A stretch of 64,000 bases of DNA from an uncultured Paracoccaceae bacterium. GTDB taxonomy: Bacteria; Pseudomonadota; Alphaproteobacteria; Rhodobacterales; Rhodobacteraceae. A program made the position numbers and the translations under genes. Each line of letters starts with the position of its first letter. The first letter of the stretch is position 1. The notes under the pieces are model-generated. The model searched no databases. It was not told where the DNA came from and saw only the letters and a program-made list of their open reading frames with translations. This document shows, piece by piece, positions 8,526 through 18,218 of the stretch. The DNA lies in assembly GCA_947500775.1 (NCBI GenBank), contig CANMTD010000001.1, positions 682,001 to 746,000 of the forward strand. Direction: 5' to 3'.

Positions 8526-9397
8526 TTCGCAACGACCTTTTCGGCCAGCCCCATCTCGTTCAGCAGGGGCACCCCGGCCGCGGTCAGAATGGCGTCGATA
8601 TCGGCCTGATTCTTGCGGATCATCGAATTCAGCTTGCGTTTCCAGACCAGCTCTCCGGGGCGGACGCCCATGGTGATCCGGTAAAACAGCCGCGGCGGCA
8701 GCGTTTCCTTCAACAGCGGCGTGACGGTCAGATCGGTGGTGGCCGTCTTGGCCAGCGGTCCGCCGATGGGCCCCCACATCAGGGCGGCGTCGATCGTGCC
8801 GTCCTGCAGATCCTGGATCATCTGCTGGTTCGGCGAATAGTGTCGCCGGTCGACGGTCAGCTGATAGCCCTTGGTCTTGGGCAGCAACCCGTTGCGCGCC
8901 AGATGCGAGGCCGGGGGGCTGCCCGCGACCACGCCGATGGTGTGCCCTTTCAGCCGGGGATCGGCGATCGTGGTGACATCCGACAGATCGCTGTCCGCGC
9001 GGGTCACGATCACATAGGAGGACGTGTAATAATGGTTGGTGTTCAGAACCAGCTCGTGCCCCTGCGCGTATCCGATGATCACGTCGCAGCGGTTTTCGCG
9101 CAGGGTCTTGCGCACGAAGCCGGTGGCCATCGGGAACCATTCATATTGCAGCGGCAGTTCCAGCCGCTCGGCAAACAGCTCGGCGATACGGTTTTCAAAC
9201 CCCGATCCCGTCTCATCCGACATCGGTGTGTTGGCCGGATCGGCGCACACCCGGAACGCGGCCCGCGACACCAGATCCGTGGTCTGCGCGGCCCCGGCCC
9301 CCGCTGACAGCGCAATCGCCGTCAGCGCGCCCGTCAGCAGGCGATAGGCCCGCTTAGTCGGCCATACATTCGGATTCGGCGAGTTTGATCGCTTCAT
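8522..9397 (-). CDS. xoxJ: periplasmic binding protein XoxJ
   Basis: The 291-residue product is a solute-binding-protein-like family member (FRVCADPANTPMS, GFENRIAELFAERL, DVIIGYAQGHE). In methylotrophs XoxJ is encoded beside XoxF and XoxG and is thought to help activate or assemble the dehydrogenase. The start ATG at 9397 overlaps the end of xoxG by 44 bases; an alternative ATG at 9466 would overlap further. A hydrophobic stretch (LLTGALTAIALSAGAGAAQ) follows a basic N-terminus of about 20 residues and is the likely signal peptide. Ends with an ATGA overlap to the CXXCW gene. Confidence 0.88.
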   Translation of the reverse strand: MKRSNSPNPNVWPTKRAYRLLTGALTAIALSAGAGAAQTTDLVSRAAFRVCADPANTPMSDETGSGFENRIAELFAERLELPLQYEWFPMATGFVRKTLRENRCDVIIGYAQGHELVLNTNHYYTSSYVIVTRADSDLSDVTTIADPRLKGHTIGVVAGSPPASHLARNGLLPKTKGYQLTVDRRHYSPNQQMIQDLQDGTIDAALMWGPIGGPLAKTATTDLTVTPLLKETLPPRLFYRITMGVRPGELVWKRKLNSMIRKNQADIDAILTAAGVPLLNEMGLAEKVVAK

Positions 9398-9878
9398 GCT
9401 TCGCTTCTTTCTTTGGTGGGCGACCACGGGCAACTTCTTCGGTGCCGCGTGCCTTGAGGTAAACATAGATGTCGTCGATATAGCACATCACGTTTTTGTT
9501 GGTGCCGAAGGACGGCATGACCGAATTATCCGCAGCACCCACGACCTTGCGCCCGCCAGCGACCACCCCAAGGAAATCATAGTAATCCATATCGAGCGCG
9601 GATTTCTTCAGCGCCGGCGCATAGCTGGAGCCTTCGCCATCGGGGCCGTGGCACACGTGGCATTCGGAATGATAGCGACGGAACCCCGAAAAGGTCAGCC
9701 AATCGACCTCGCCCTCGTCATTGATGTTGTACGTGGGGACGTCGTCGGCTGTGAAATAGCGACCATCTTCGGAATAGGAGGCCGTGATGTTATCGGCCAT
9801 CGCGCCCAGCGATGTGGCCATGATCAGGCCGCATACGGTGGCCGAAAATCTGGAAGCTCTACTTGCGGGTTCGTTCAT
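9354..9878 (-). CDS. xoxG: cytochrome c XoxG, methanol dehydrogenase electron acceptor
   Basis: A 174-residue secreted c-type cytochrome with one haem motif, CHVCH, followed by a Met-containing segment (NSVMPSFGTN) for the axial ligand. Further cysteines lie in NVMCYIDDIY and ESECMAD, matching the four-cysteine methanol-metabolism cytochrome group (c553i type in Paracoccus). It would accept electrons from XoxF. The start at 9878 has GGAGA ten bases upstream. It follows xoxF after a 90-base gap that holds a strong hairpin. Confidence 0.93.
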   Translation of the reverse strand: MNEPASRASRFSATVCGLIMATSLGAMADNITASYSEDGRYFTADDVPTYNINDEGEVDWLTFSGFRRYHSECHVCHGPDGEGSSYAPALKKSALDMDYYDFLGVVAGGRKVVGAADNSVMPSFGTNKNVMCYIDDIYVYLKARGTEEVARGRPPKKEAKHEAIKLAESECMAD

Positions 9879-9905
9879 TTTTATCCGGTCTCCATACAAA
9901 AGGTT

Positions 9906-9939
9906 ACCGGCGCAGTTTCGATCAGGAAACTGCGCCGGT
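9906..9939 (-). terminator. strong intercistronic hairpin between xoxF and xoxG
   Basis: Arms of 14 bases (9906-9919 and 9926-9939) are perfectly complementary around a six-base loop. On the coding strand it is followed by a short T-run (AACCTTTTG). It could act as a partial terminator or as a 3' stabiliser of the xoxF message, so that xoxF is made in excess of xoxG-xoxJ. Confidence 0.75.
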
Positions 9940-9968
9940 CCACATGTCAATTGGTCTGAGATGACCGT

Positions 9969-11771
9969 TTAGTTCGGCAGTGCAAATACCGTCAGCTGAC
10001 CACCAAGTGCGGTGTAGTTGCTAAGCGAGGCATAGCCCCCCACAGCACCCAGACCGTCGTTCGGGTTGGTCAGACCGGCAGCCAGACCGATACCGGCCCA
10101 TCCACCGACACCGGACAGGATGCCGATGTACTGTTTGCCGCCATGTTCATAGGTCATGACGTTGCCGATGATGCCCGATGGGGTCTTGAACTTGTACAGT
10201 TCTTCGCCCGTCGCGGCATCGACCGCTTTGATATAGCCCTCAAGCGTACCGTAGAACACGATGTCGCCCGCGGTTGCCAAAGCACCGGACCAGACCGAGA
10301 ACTGCTCGGGCAGGGACCATTTGATTTCGCCCTTCTTGCCGTCCCAGGCGATGAAGTTACCCATGCCGCCGTGGCTGTTGGGGGCGGGGTACATCGCCAG
10401 CGTGGCGCCCACGTAAGGCTGACCAGCGGTATAGCTGACGCGGAACGGTTCGTAGTCCATGCAGACGTGGTTTGTCGGCACGTAGAAGAGCTCCGTCTTG
10501 GGCGAATAGGCCGCCGGCTGCTGGTCTTTCGATCCCAGGGCCGCCGGGCAGATGCCGGTCGAGTTCACGTCTTCGCCGTTCTGTTCGGTCGAATACTGCG
10601 CAACCACCTGCGGCCGGCCGTATTGATCCGAATTCGGGTCCATGTTGACTTCGGTCGCCCAGTTGACCTGAGGATCGAACTTTTCAGCCACCAGCAGCTC
10701 GCCTGTCAGACGATCCAATGTATAGCCGAACCCGTTACGGTCAAAGTGCGTCAGAACCTTGCGCATCTGGCCATCGATTTCCTGGTCGGTCAGCAGCATT
10801 TCGTTGATGCCGTCAAAGTCCCATTCGTCATGCGGGGTCATCTGATAGAACCACTTGGCCATGCCGTCATCGGGGTCACGCGCCATGATGGTCATCGACC
10901 AGCGGTTGTCGCCCGGGCGCTGGGCCGGGTTCCATGTCGACGGGTTGCCGGTGCCGTAATAGATCAGGTCGGCCTCGGGGTCATAGGAATACCAGCCCCA
11001 TGTTGTCCCGCCGCCGATTTTCCACTGATCGCCTTCCCAGGTGTTCAGACCCGAGTCGGTGCCAACGGGCTGGCCCAGATGCATGGTGTTTTCGGGATCG
11101 ACCAGAATCTGCTCGTCCGGACCCATCGAATAGGCGCGCCATTCCTGAGCACCGGTTTCGATGTTGTAGGCGGTCACGTGACCCTGCACACCGAATTCAC
11201 CACCTGAGATGCCGACGATCAGCTTGTCCTTGACCGGCAGAACCGTTGCGGTGTTGGTTTCGCCCTTGGACGGATCACCGTTCACGACCGACCATTCCAC
11301 GGCACCCGAATCTGCATTCAGGGCAACAACGGTCGTATCCGCCTGATGCAGGAAGATCTTGCCGTCCGCATAGGCCAGACCACGGTTGACCGTGTCACAG
11401 CACATCACCGGAATAACATCCGGGTCCTGCTTGGGTTCGTATTTCCAGATGATCCGGCCATCGTTGTTCAGATCCAGCGCATAGACCGTGTTGGGAAACG
11501 GTGTATGCACATACATCGTGTCGCCGATCACCAGGGGCGAGCCTTCGTGACCACGCAGAACGCCGGTCGAAAAGGTCCAGGCAACCTGCAGGTCGCCAAC
11601 ATTGTCCTTGTTGATCTGGTCCAGTTCCGAATAACGCGTATTGGCGTAGTCACCAGTCTGGATCGCCCATTGTGTGGCGTCTCCGGTGGCCTCCATTACG
11701 GAATCATTGGCGAGCGCTGAGATGCTGCTGGACAGCAGCAAAACGGCGGCGCCGGTAAGAACTTTTTTCAT
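9969..11771 (-). CDS. xoxF: lanthanide-dependent methanol dehydrogenase XoxF
   Basis: A 600-residue periplasmic PQQ enzyme that oxidises methanol. The start at 11771 follows a perfect AGGAGG, and residues 1-21 are a signal peptide. Diagnostic residues are the vicinal disulfide MCC (Cys124-Cys125), metal ligands Glu192 (GGEFG) and Asn276 (GTGNPSTW), catalytic Asp318 and the extra Asp320 in WDFDGIN. The DxD pair separates lanthanide XoxF from calcium MxaF, which has Ala at the second position. Tryptophan-docking repeats occur throughout the propeller. It is the first gene of xoxF-xoxG-xoxJ-CXXCW. No mxaF is present in the window. Confidence 0.97.
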   Translation of the reverse strand: MKKVLTGAAVLLLSSSISALANDSVMEATGDATQWAIQTGDYANTRYSELDQINKDNVGDLQVAWTFSTGVLRGHEGSPLVIGDTMYVHTPFPNTVYALDLNNDGRIIWKYEPKQDPDVIPVMCCDTVNRGLAYADGKIFLHQADTTVVALNADSGAVEWSVVNGDPSKGETNTATVLPVKDKLIVGISGGEFGVQGHVTAYNIETGAQEWRAYSMGPDEQILVDPENTMHLGQPVGTDSGLNTWEGDQWKIGGGTTWGWYSYDPEADLIYYGTGNPSTWNPAQRPGDNRWSMTIMARDPDDGMAKWFYQMTPHDEWDFDGINEMLLTDQEIDGQMRKVLTHFDRNGFGYTLDRLTGELLVAEKFDPQVNWATEVNMDPNSDQYGRPQVVAQYSTEQNGEDVNSTGICPAALGSKDQQPAAYSPKTELFYVPTNHVCMDYEPFRVSYTAGQPYVGATLAMYPAPNSHGGMGNFIAWDGKKGEIKWSLPEQFSVWSGALATAGDIVFYGTLEGYIKAVDAATGEELYKFKTPSGIIGNVMTYEHGGKQYIGILSGVGGWAGIGLAAGLTNPNDGLGAVGGYASLSNYTALGGQLTVFALPN

Positions 11772-11938
11772 TCTATCCTCCTTGATCGACCGAGCTGTTT
11801 GGTCCCGTCGCTGATGCCGGATGCTCCTCCACATCCCCGGTCTTCCGGCAAGAAAACGCGCAAATCCGATTTGCACGCCGCTACGAGTCCTTTCTTATGA
11901 GACTCTTATTTAGAAGGACGCTTTGTCGCAGGGCAACT

Positions 11939-11950
11939 GGCCCTTAGTCG
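11939..11950. promoter_or_regulatory. candidate regulator site upstream of xoxF
   Basis: GGCCCTTAGTCG matches the other four sites in the island at most positions (9 of 12 against the 4953 site; the CCTTAGTCG core is identical to the 14621 site). It lies about 170 bases upstream of the xoxF start. Function is inferred. Confidence 0.4.
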
Positions 11951-12007
11951 TAGTCTGGGCGCGGCATTTCTTGAAAATATATGTACAAGCGCATGATTTA
12001 AATAAAA

Positions 12008-12027
12008 AACCGGGCCAAGGCCCGGTT
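12008..12027 (-). terminator. terminator of the flhA-fghA-cytochrome operon
   Basis: Read on the minus strand, the stem AACCGGGCC / CCCGGTT with a short loop is followed by TTTTTTATTT, a standard rho-independent terminator. It ends the operon whose last gene is the small cytochrome. Confidence 0.85.
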
Positions 12028-12071
12028 TCCGTATCGTGCCGCCGCGGGGCGGGTTTCGGCATTTTTAACGC

Positions 12072-12452
12072 CTATTGAACGCTGCCCAGATAGGCGATCA
12101 GATTCACCCGGTCTTCGTCCTTTTTCAGGCCGGCAAAGGTCATCTTGGTGCCGGGCATGAAATCTTTGGGTTTGGTCAGAAACGCATCCAGCGAAGCTTC
12201 GTCCCAGACCAGCCCGCCAGCCGCCATATCGGTCAGCGCGGCAGAGTATTTGAACCCCTCAACCGTGCCTGCGGAGCGATTGACAATACCGGTCAACAGC
12301 GGGCCGACCCGGTTTTTGGCACCTTCGCCGATCATGTGGCATGCCTTGCATTTCTTGAACACACGCTCGCCTTTGGCCAGATCGGCATCGGCCAGGGCGG
12401 CGCCCGTTGTGCCGATGGCGGCCAGAGTTGCGATAACTAACAAACGTTTCAT
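12072..12452 (-). CDS. small c-type cytochrome (c550/iso-c2 type)
   Basis: A 126-residue secreted class I cytochrome c. After the signal peptide the haem motif is CKACH, with MPGTKMTF supplying the Met ligand. The start at 12452 follows GGAGG. It is the last gene of flhA-fghA-cytochrome, ending at the terminator at 12008. In Rhodobacter sphaeroides an iso-cytochrome c2 gene follows adhI-flhA in the same way, so this is likely a carrier for electrons from alcohol oxidation. The SoxD and SoxE C-terminal/N-terminal domains in this window resemble it. Confidence 0.9.
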   Translation of the reverse strand: MKRLLVIATLAAIGTTGAALADADLAKGERVFKKCKACHMIGEGAKNRVGPLLTGIVNRSAGTVEGFKYSAALTDMAAGGLVWDEASLDAFLTKPKDFMPGTKMTFAGLKKDEDRVNLIAYLGSVQ

Positions 12453-12490
12453 GGGGGTCCTCCGGTTGAAATCAGGTCTTTTCAGTCTTG

Positions 12491-13321
12491 TTATGCGACC
12501 AGCAACCGGTCGGCGTGCCACTCCAGATGATCGGCCGCGAAAGTCGATATGAAATAGTAGCTGTGGTCATAGCCGGGTTGCAACCGGACAACCGATGTGG
12601 TCCGCGCCGCCGCCAGTGCATGTGACAGGCTTTCGGGTTTCAGCAGGTCCAGAAACTGGTCGTTGTCGCCCTGATCGATCAGGATGTCGCGTGGCCAGCC
12701 GACGTTCTGCACCAGCAAGGTGGCGTCATGCGCGGCCCAGGCGTCGCCTTCGGGGCCCAGATAGGCCGTCAGCTGTTTGCGCCCCCAGTCCGAGGCGGTG
12801 GGGTTGGCAATCGGGGCAAAGGCCGACACAGACGTATAGATATCAGGGTTGTTCAGGGCCAATGTGATCGCCCCGTGCCCGCCCATCGAATGGCCGGTAA
12901 TCCCGTGCACATCCGAGACCGCGAAATTGCTTTCCACCACATCGCGCAGTTCTTTCAGCACATAGTCGTACATCTGGAAATGCGCGGCCCAGGGGGCCTG
13001 CGTGGCATTGACATAGAACCCTGCGCCCTGACCCAGATCGTAAGCTTCGTCATCGGCGACACCGTCGCCGCGCGGGCTGGTGTCGGGAAAGATCAGCGCC
13101 AGCCCACAGCGGGCGGCATGTTCCTGCATCGCCGCCTTGGTCATCGCGTTTTCATGGGTGCAGGTCAGGCCCGACAGGTACCAAAGCGCGGGCACAGGGC
13201 CGAATTCGGCCTGCGGCGGCATATAGACGGCAAAGGTCATGTCGCAATCGCAGACTGCGGACTTATGCGTATAGACGCCCTGGGTTCCACCAAAGCTGAC
13301 GTTTTCGGAAACGGTTTCCAT
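12491..13321 (-). CDS. fghA: S-formylglutathione hydrolase
   Basis: A 276-residue cytoplasmic esterase that splits S-formylglutathione into formate and glutathione. The nucleophile elbow is GHSMGG, the catalytic His lies in PGYDHSYYF, and the His-Glu-rich SGLTCTHENAMTKA block is the family signature. The start at 13321 is preceded by AGGAA; ATG 13336 is an alternative. It lies downstream of flhA, separated by 61 bases that contain a hairpin, and upstream of the cytochrome gene. Confidence 0.95.
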   Translation of the reverse strand: METVSENVSFGGTQGVYTHKSAVCDCDMTFAVYMPPQAEFGPVPALWYLSGLTCTHENAMTKAAMQEHAARCGLALIFPDTSPRGDGVADDEAYDLGQGAGFYVNATQAPWAAHFQMYDYVLKELRDVVESNFAVSDVHGITGHSMGGHGAITLALNNPDIYTSVSAFAPIANPTASDWGRKQLTAYLGPEGDAWAAHDATLLVQNVGWPRDILIDQGDNDQFLDLLKPESLSHALAAARTTSVVRLQPGYDHSYYFISTFAADHLEWHADRLLVA

Positions 13322-13344
13322 CGCGGGTTCCTGCAATAATCATG

Positions 13345-13374
13345 GGTCGGCCCGGGGCATCGCCCGGACCGACC
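13345..13374 (-). other. intercistronic hairpin between flhA and fghA
   Basis: GGTCGG / CCGACC outer arms and CCGGG / CCCGG inner arms fold with one C-A mismatch. No T-run follows, so it looks like an RNA processing or stability element, not a terminator. Confidence 0.55.
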
Positions 13375-13382
13375 GGATGAAT

Positions 13383-14495
<1,113 letters not shown>

Positions 14496-14620
14496 GTTCG
14501 AATAATCCCTCTTTTGTCTTTGGTCGCAGTTTGCACGCCCAATAGCATTGAATGACGCCCGCGGATATGCTGCCCCGGCCACTAGGACACTATAACGACC
14601 GTGGCCAGAGGAACGGGATA

Positions 14621-14632
14621 AGACCTTAGTCG
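14621..14632. promoter_or_regulatory. candidate regulator site upstream of flhA
   Basis: AGACCTTAGTCG lies about 125 bases upstream of the flhA start and straddles the stop codon of the neighbouring metalloprotease-like gene (14626). It shares 11 bases with one change with the site at 15290 and CCTTAGTCG with the xoxF site. Confidence 0.38.
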
Positions 14633-15246
14633 AAAAGACGTGTCCCGGAATCAGGTTGGAATGAGGAAAGGGCCGAGGCCAGCCGCTGTTTCTTTGCCGC
14701 CGACCAGCAGTGCTGAATCAGGGTGGAACGATCCGCGCCGGACGGGTAGCCGCCCCCGGGCAGGCCGGTGCCGCGGCGGTAGAAAAATTCCGCCATCGCC
14801 TTGGCCTCATCGTCGCGGCCCAGTTGCCCCAGAAACTGTGCGGCCCAGCAATCGGCGGCTTTTTCCTGTGCTGCGACGACCGCGCCATGGGTCCGCCGCA
14901 TGGCAACCGCATCGGGCGACGTATGCCCCAACAGATGATGCGCGCATTCATGGGCCAGCAGGAAATTGCGCTGAAACCGTCTGGCAGGCAGGCGCAGCGA
15001 CAGGTCCAGCACGATGACCGGGCGGCCCGCGTCATCGTGTTCGGCCAGCGACCCATGCCAGGTCGAACGATAGACGACCGGCATGTCGCATCGCGCGGTA
15101 AAGCCGTCGAACATCGGATCGCCGGGGCTGTAGTAGGTCATTTGATCGGCGCGGGCGGAAACGGTCGGGCCGATGAAAAACGCGGCTGCGATCAGGCCAG
15201 CGGCCAAGCCGCGAAGGGATATGATGTCAGGTCTTGCCAAACCCAC
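14626..15246 (-). CDS. secreted putative zinc metalloprotease (HExxH)
   Basis: A 206-residue protein with an N-terminal hydrophobic signal (GLAAGLIAAAFFIGPTVSARA). The core has HECAHH (HExxH at residues 99-103) within LLAHECAHHLLGH, and a downstream EKAAD (128-132) that could give the third metal ligand of a gluzincin-type site. This suggests a periplasmic M48-like or related metallopeptidase of small size. A conserved Cys pair (Cys53 and Cys133, perhaps also in IQHCWS) may form a disulfide. It is transcribed towards flhA. I do not recognise a named family. Confidence 0.72.
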   Translation of the reverse strand: MGLARPDIISLRGLAAGLIAAAFFIGPTVSARADQMTYYSPGDPMFDGFTARCDMPVVYRSTWHGSLAEHDDAGRPVIVLDLSLRLPARRFQRNFLLAHECAHHLLGHTSPDAVAMRRTHGAVVAAQEKAADCWAAQFLGQLGRDDEAKAMAEFFYRRGTGLPGGGYPSGADRSTLIQHCWSAAKKQRLASALSSFQPDSGTRLFD

Positions 15247-15289
15247 TGCTCCGGCGTTTCGCGTTTTCAGGGCCGCCCGGCGTCAAGGC

Positions 15290-15301
15290 CGACCTTGGTC
15301 G
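15290..15301. promoter_or_regulatory. candidate regulator site upstream of the 15476 gene
   Basis: CGACCTTGGTCG is a near-perfect palindrome, followed by AATTTA. The same AATTTA follows the site at 17263. It lies 175 bases upstream of the plus-strand gene at 15476 and 45 bases upstream of the minus-strand metalloprotease-like gene. Confidence 0.42.
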
Positions 15302-15475
15302 AATTTAAGGGCATTGCGACCCAAGACCAAAATGGTTTTGAAGGAAGTCCCGATCACAAAAACGCGCGTTTGCACCAAAATCACCCAAATTTCCGCCAAA
15401 AGAGCAGAAATTCTGCTTTACCGGAAAGGATGGTTTCGCATCATGTGCGGGCCCGCGTCAGGAAAGGAACCGGTT

Positions 15476-16084
15476 ATGTCACGACAGTTTGCCGCCGTAT
15501 TGCTGGCGATCGGCGCCTTGGCGGCGCCTGCCGGTGCGGCATCGTTCGATGATCCGGAATGGCCCTGCATCCAGCGCAAGGTGCCGACCCTGTCGGTGGG
15601 GCAGATGTGGGCGGGGCCCCTGATCACCGATGAGATCACCGAACTGGCCCGCACGCCCGAGGTCGCCGATCTGGCCGCGCAACTGGCGTTGCGGCGGGTC
15701 GCTTTGCCCGAGGCCGAACAGATGATCGCCGATTTCGCAGCAGAGCATCCGGACGACCAGATGCTGACCGCCGTCTTTGCCAAAACCTTCGATCTGATCA
15801 GCAATGAGCGGACCACCATCATGGCGGGCATCGCCCGATATGCGGGCAAACAGGCCGAGCTGTCCGACCTGATCGCCAGCCGCCGCGACGAGATCAGCAC
15901 CCTGAAGGCCGCAGAAAACCCGGATTACGACAAGATCGAGGAATGGCAGGATTATCTGGTCTGGGACGAACGCATTTTCAGCGAACGCAGCCAGTCGCTG
16001 ACCTATGTCTGCGAAACCCCGGTGATCCTGGAACAGCGCATCTTTGCCATTGGCCGCGCCCTGCAATCCCATCTGGGATCGTAA
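15476..16084 (+). CDS. uncharacterised periplasmic protein of the methanol island
   Basis: A 202-residue protein with a Sec signal (MSRQFAAVLLAIGALAAPAGA). The mature part begins with DDPEWPCIQRKVPTLSVGQM and continues as mostly alpha-helix with a second Cys near the C-terminus (LTYVCETPV). The start at 15476 follows AGGAAAGGA; upstream residues in the frame are not coding-like. It ends one base before the convergent metallohydrolase gene. I recall proteins of this look next to PQQ dehydrogenase gene sets but cannot name a function. Confidence 0.75.
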   Translation: MSRQFAAVLLAIGALAAPAGAASFDDPEWPCIQRKVPTLSVGQMWAGPLITDEITELARTPEVADLAAQLALRRVALPEAEQMIADFAAEHPDDQMLTAVFAKTFDLISNERTTIMAGIARYAGKQAELSDLIASRRDEISTLKAAENPDYDKIEEWQDYLVWDERIFSERSQSLTYVCETPVILEQRIFAIGRALQSHLGS

Positions 16085-16085
16085 C

Positions 16086-17132
16086 CTATTCCCATTCCAA
16101 TTCGGTAAAGGCGGCGGTGGCGTTGCGCGGGTTGAACTCGTCGAACAACAGCCAGTCGCCGCGCTGGGATTCGCCCACATGTTTGATTGCGTCGCTCAGG
16201 CTTTCGCCGCTGGCGATGGCGGCGCGGGTTTCATCGGCGATGGCGGCCAGATAGTTGCGGGTCGCCTGCATCCCGTCGGGCCAGGACAGCGACACCGGGC
16301 CGTGGCCGGGGACGACCCGGTCCGCCTGAAAGCTTTGCATGTCGGTCAGGACGCTCAGCCAGCCCAGAATTGATCCGTCCAGCGCCGGGGTATGTTCGGC
16401 AAAGACCAGATCGGCCATCCAAAGCGTGCCGGTCGCGGGATCGAACACGGTCAGGTCGTTGTCGGTATGGGCGGTTTCAACCTCGGTCAGATCCAGCAGG
16501 CGGCCGCCAAGGTCGATCTGCGCCACGCCGGTGGTGATCGTCGCCGGGGCGATCACGTTCGACAGGATCATCCGTTCGGGCCCGATCAGGCGGCCATAGT
16601 TTGTATCATAGGTCCGGAACCGGTTGGCCAGCGCATCGGGCAGGTCGCGGTGGCCAAGGATGGGCACCCCCATGTCGCGAAACAGCGACGCGCCCATGGT
16701 GTGATCCGGGTGCATATGCGACAGCACCAGCCAGCCCACGGGCAGGTCGGTCACCTGCCGGATCGCCATCAGCAACCGTTCGGCCACGTCGCGCGACCCG
16801 CCCGCGTCGATCACCGCGACCGAGGTGTCGCCGACCACAAATCCGATATTGGCCAGATCGCCCGCGTTGTCGGGTGTGGGCACCTGATGCAGCCCCTTGT
16901 GCACCCAGATGCCGGGGGCGATCTGCGTCACTGACAGGGCGGGGATATCGGGGGTCGCACAGTCCCAGGAGGTGACGGTCAGACCGGGGTTGGCCGCCTG
17001 CCAGTCGGACAGACGGTCGGGCGCGGCCTGCCGGCATTGGGGCTCCGACATCGGCGCGGGTTGCGGCAACAGATGCGGCGCGCAGACCTGCGGCTGGGCG
17101 GCAAGGCAGATGGTGACGATCAGCTCTATCAT
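16086..17132 (-). CDS. quinoprotein relay-type zinc metallohydrolase (MBL fold)
   Basis: The 348-residue product contains a metallo-beta-lactamase domain with the full HxHxDH zinc motif (SHMHPDH, His139-His144), ADLVFAEH and VPGHGPVS. The first 30 residues hold a weak signal segment and Cys17; two more Cys (33 and 58) precede the domain. It belongs to the SoxH-related metallohydrolases that co-occur with PQQ dehydrogenases and SoxYZ-like carriers. It starts divergently from the second SoxYZ-like gene, 213 bases away, so both probably share control. A hydrolase acting on carrier-bound thioester or persulfide is the usual guess. Confidence 0.85.
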   Translation of the reverse strand: MIELIVTICLAAQPQVCAPHLLPQPAPMSEPQCRQAAPDRLSDWQAANPGLTVTSWDCATPDIPALSVTQIAPGIWVHKGLHQVPTPDNAGDLANIGFVVGDTSVAVIDAGGSRDVAERLLMAIRQVTDLPVGWLVLSHMHPDHTMGASLFRDMGVPILGHRDLPDALANRFRTYDTNYGRLIGPERMILSNVIAPATITTGVAQIDLGGRLLDLTEVETAHTDNDLTVFDPATGTLWMADLVFAEHTPALDGSILGWLSVLTDMQSFQADRVVPGHGPVSLSWPDGMQATRNYLAAIADETRAAIASGESLSDAIKHVGESQRGDWLLFDEFNPRNATAAFTELEWE

Positions 17133-17262
17133 CGCGAAAATTCCCGTTCGGTCGCGTTCCGACGCCCAGCATAAAGCGGTAATTCAAAGCGCGGGCTGAC
17201 AATGCGATCACCGGAACGTGAACGCTTTTGCAGCTAAAACCGCCCCGTCTGGCCGGAAAATC

Positions 17263-17274
17263 GGACCTAGGTCC
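17263..17274. promoter_or_regulatory. candidate regulator site, perfect palindrome GGACCTAGGTCC
   Basis: A perfect 12-base palindrome in the divergent promoter between the metallohydrolase (start 17132) and the second SoxYZ-like carrier (start 17346). It is the most symmetrical member of the five-site set. Confidence 0.5.
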
Positions 17275-17345
17275 AATTTACAGGCACCGCGATATATGCC
17301 TCGATTGATGAAATTTGCTGTGCAGGTGATCGGGAGGACATGCGC

Positions 17346-18194
17346 ATGAGGAAAATTCTGACCGGAGCGGCGATCCTGGCACTGGTATCATCGACCGCCC
17401 TTGCCGACGAGCCGATCAAGAACCCGCTGGCCGATGGGGAAACCTGGGCCGATCTGCAATATGACATCGTGGGCGATGCGGTGCTGAACGACGGCAGCGC
17501 CCTGTTCGATCTGGAGGCGCCGTTCCGCGCCCATGACGCGGCCACGGTGCCGGTCAAGCTGACCCAGATGGATGGTGGCGACAGCCGGATCGAAGCCCTG
17601 ACCATTATCGTCGATGAAAACCCGGCACCGGTGGTGGCCGAGTTCACCTTTGGCGACGGCATGGGGCCGCTTGATCTGGAAACCCGGCTGCGGGTCGATC
17701 AATATTCCAACGTGCGTGCCATTGCGGTGACCGAAGGTGGCGACACCTTCATGACCGGGCGCTATGTGCGGGCCTCGGGCGGGTGTTCGGCCCCTGCGAT
17801 GAAGGATGCCGCCGCCGCCATGGCCGCCCTTGGCCGGATGAAGCTGCGGCAGCTGGACAACGTGATCCCCTCCGCCCTGTCGACCAAGACGCCCGCGGCG
17901 CAATCGGGCACGCGGCGCGTGGCGCAGATCATGATCAAACATCCCAATTATTCGGGCCTGCAGCGCAATCAGGTGACGCAATTGTTCATCGCCGCGCATT
18001 TCATCAATGAATTCGAGGTCTATCAGGGCGACGAGCTGCTGTTCCGGATGGAGGCGGGTATTTCGATCAGCGAAGACCCCTCGATCCGCTTCACCTATAC
18101 CGACAATGGCGCGCCGACGCTGCGGGTCTGGGCCCGCGACACCGACGGCGCGGTGTTCGAGGAAACCTTCAAGAAAACGGCCATATCGATGTAG
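17346..18194 (+). CDS. quinoprotein dehydrogenase-associated SoxYZ-like carrier (second copy)
   Basis: The 282-residue product has the same SoxY-SoxZ fusion layout as the gene at 7104. The signal is followed by LTIIVDENPAPVVAEF, the arm ASGGCSAP with Cys147, and the SoxZ-like half HPNYSGLQRNQ and ISISEDPSIRFTY. The arm is closer to the SoxY GGCGG than in the first copy. Start 17346 is preferred to 17340 because the GGGAGG then has normal spacing. The two copies are divergent enough to suggest separate partners. Confidence 0.88.
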   Translation: MRKILTGAAILALVSSTALADEPIKNPLADGETWADLQYDIVGDAVLNDGSALFDLEAPFRAHDAATVPVKLTQMDGGDSRIEALTIIVDENPAPVVAEFTFGDGMGPLDLETRLRVDQYSNVRAIAVTEGGDTFMTGRYVRASGGCSAPAMKDAAAAMAALGRMKLRQLDNVIPSALSTKTPAAQSGTRRVAQIMIKHPNYSGLQRNQVTQLFIAAHFINEFEVYQGDELLFRMEAGISISEDPSIRFTYTDNGAPTLRVWARDTDGAVFEETFKKTAISM

Positions 18195-18218
18195 CATCCC
18201 GGCGGTGCGGCCGGGGGA

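Larger units (their letters stand above)
11772..12071. promoter_or_regulatory. xoxF promoter region (300 bases without a gene)
   Basis: This region carries the xoxF ribosome site next to 11772, the terminator of the upstream cytochrome gene at 12008-12027 and a candidate regulator site at 11939-11950. The stretch 11980-12010 is AT-rich. No open frame with coding character was seen. Confidence 0.7.
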
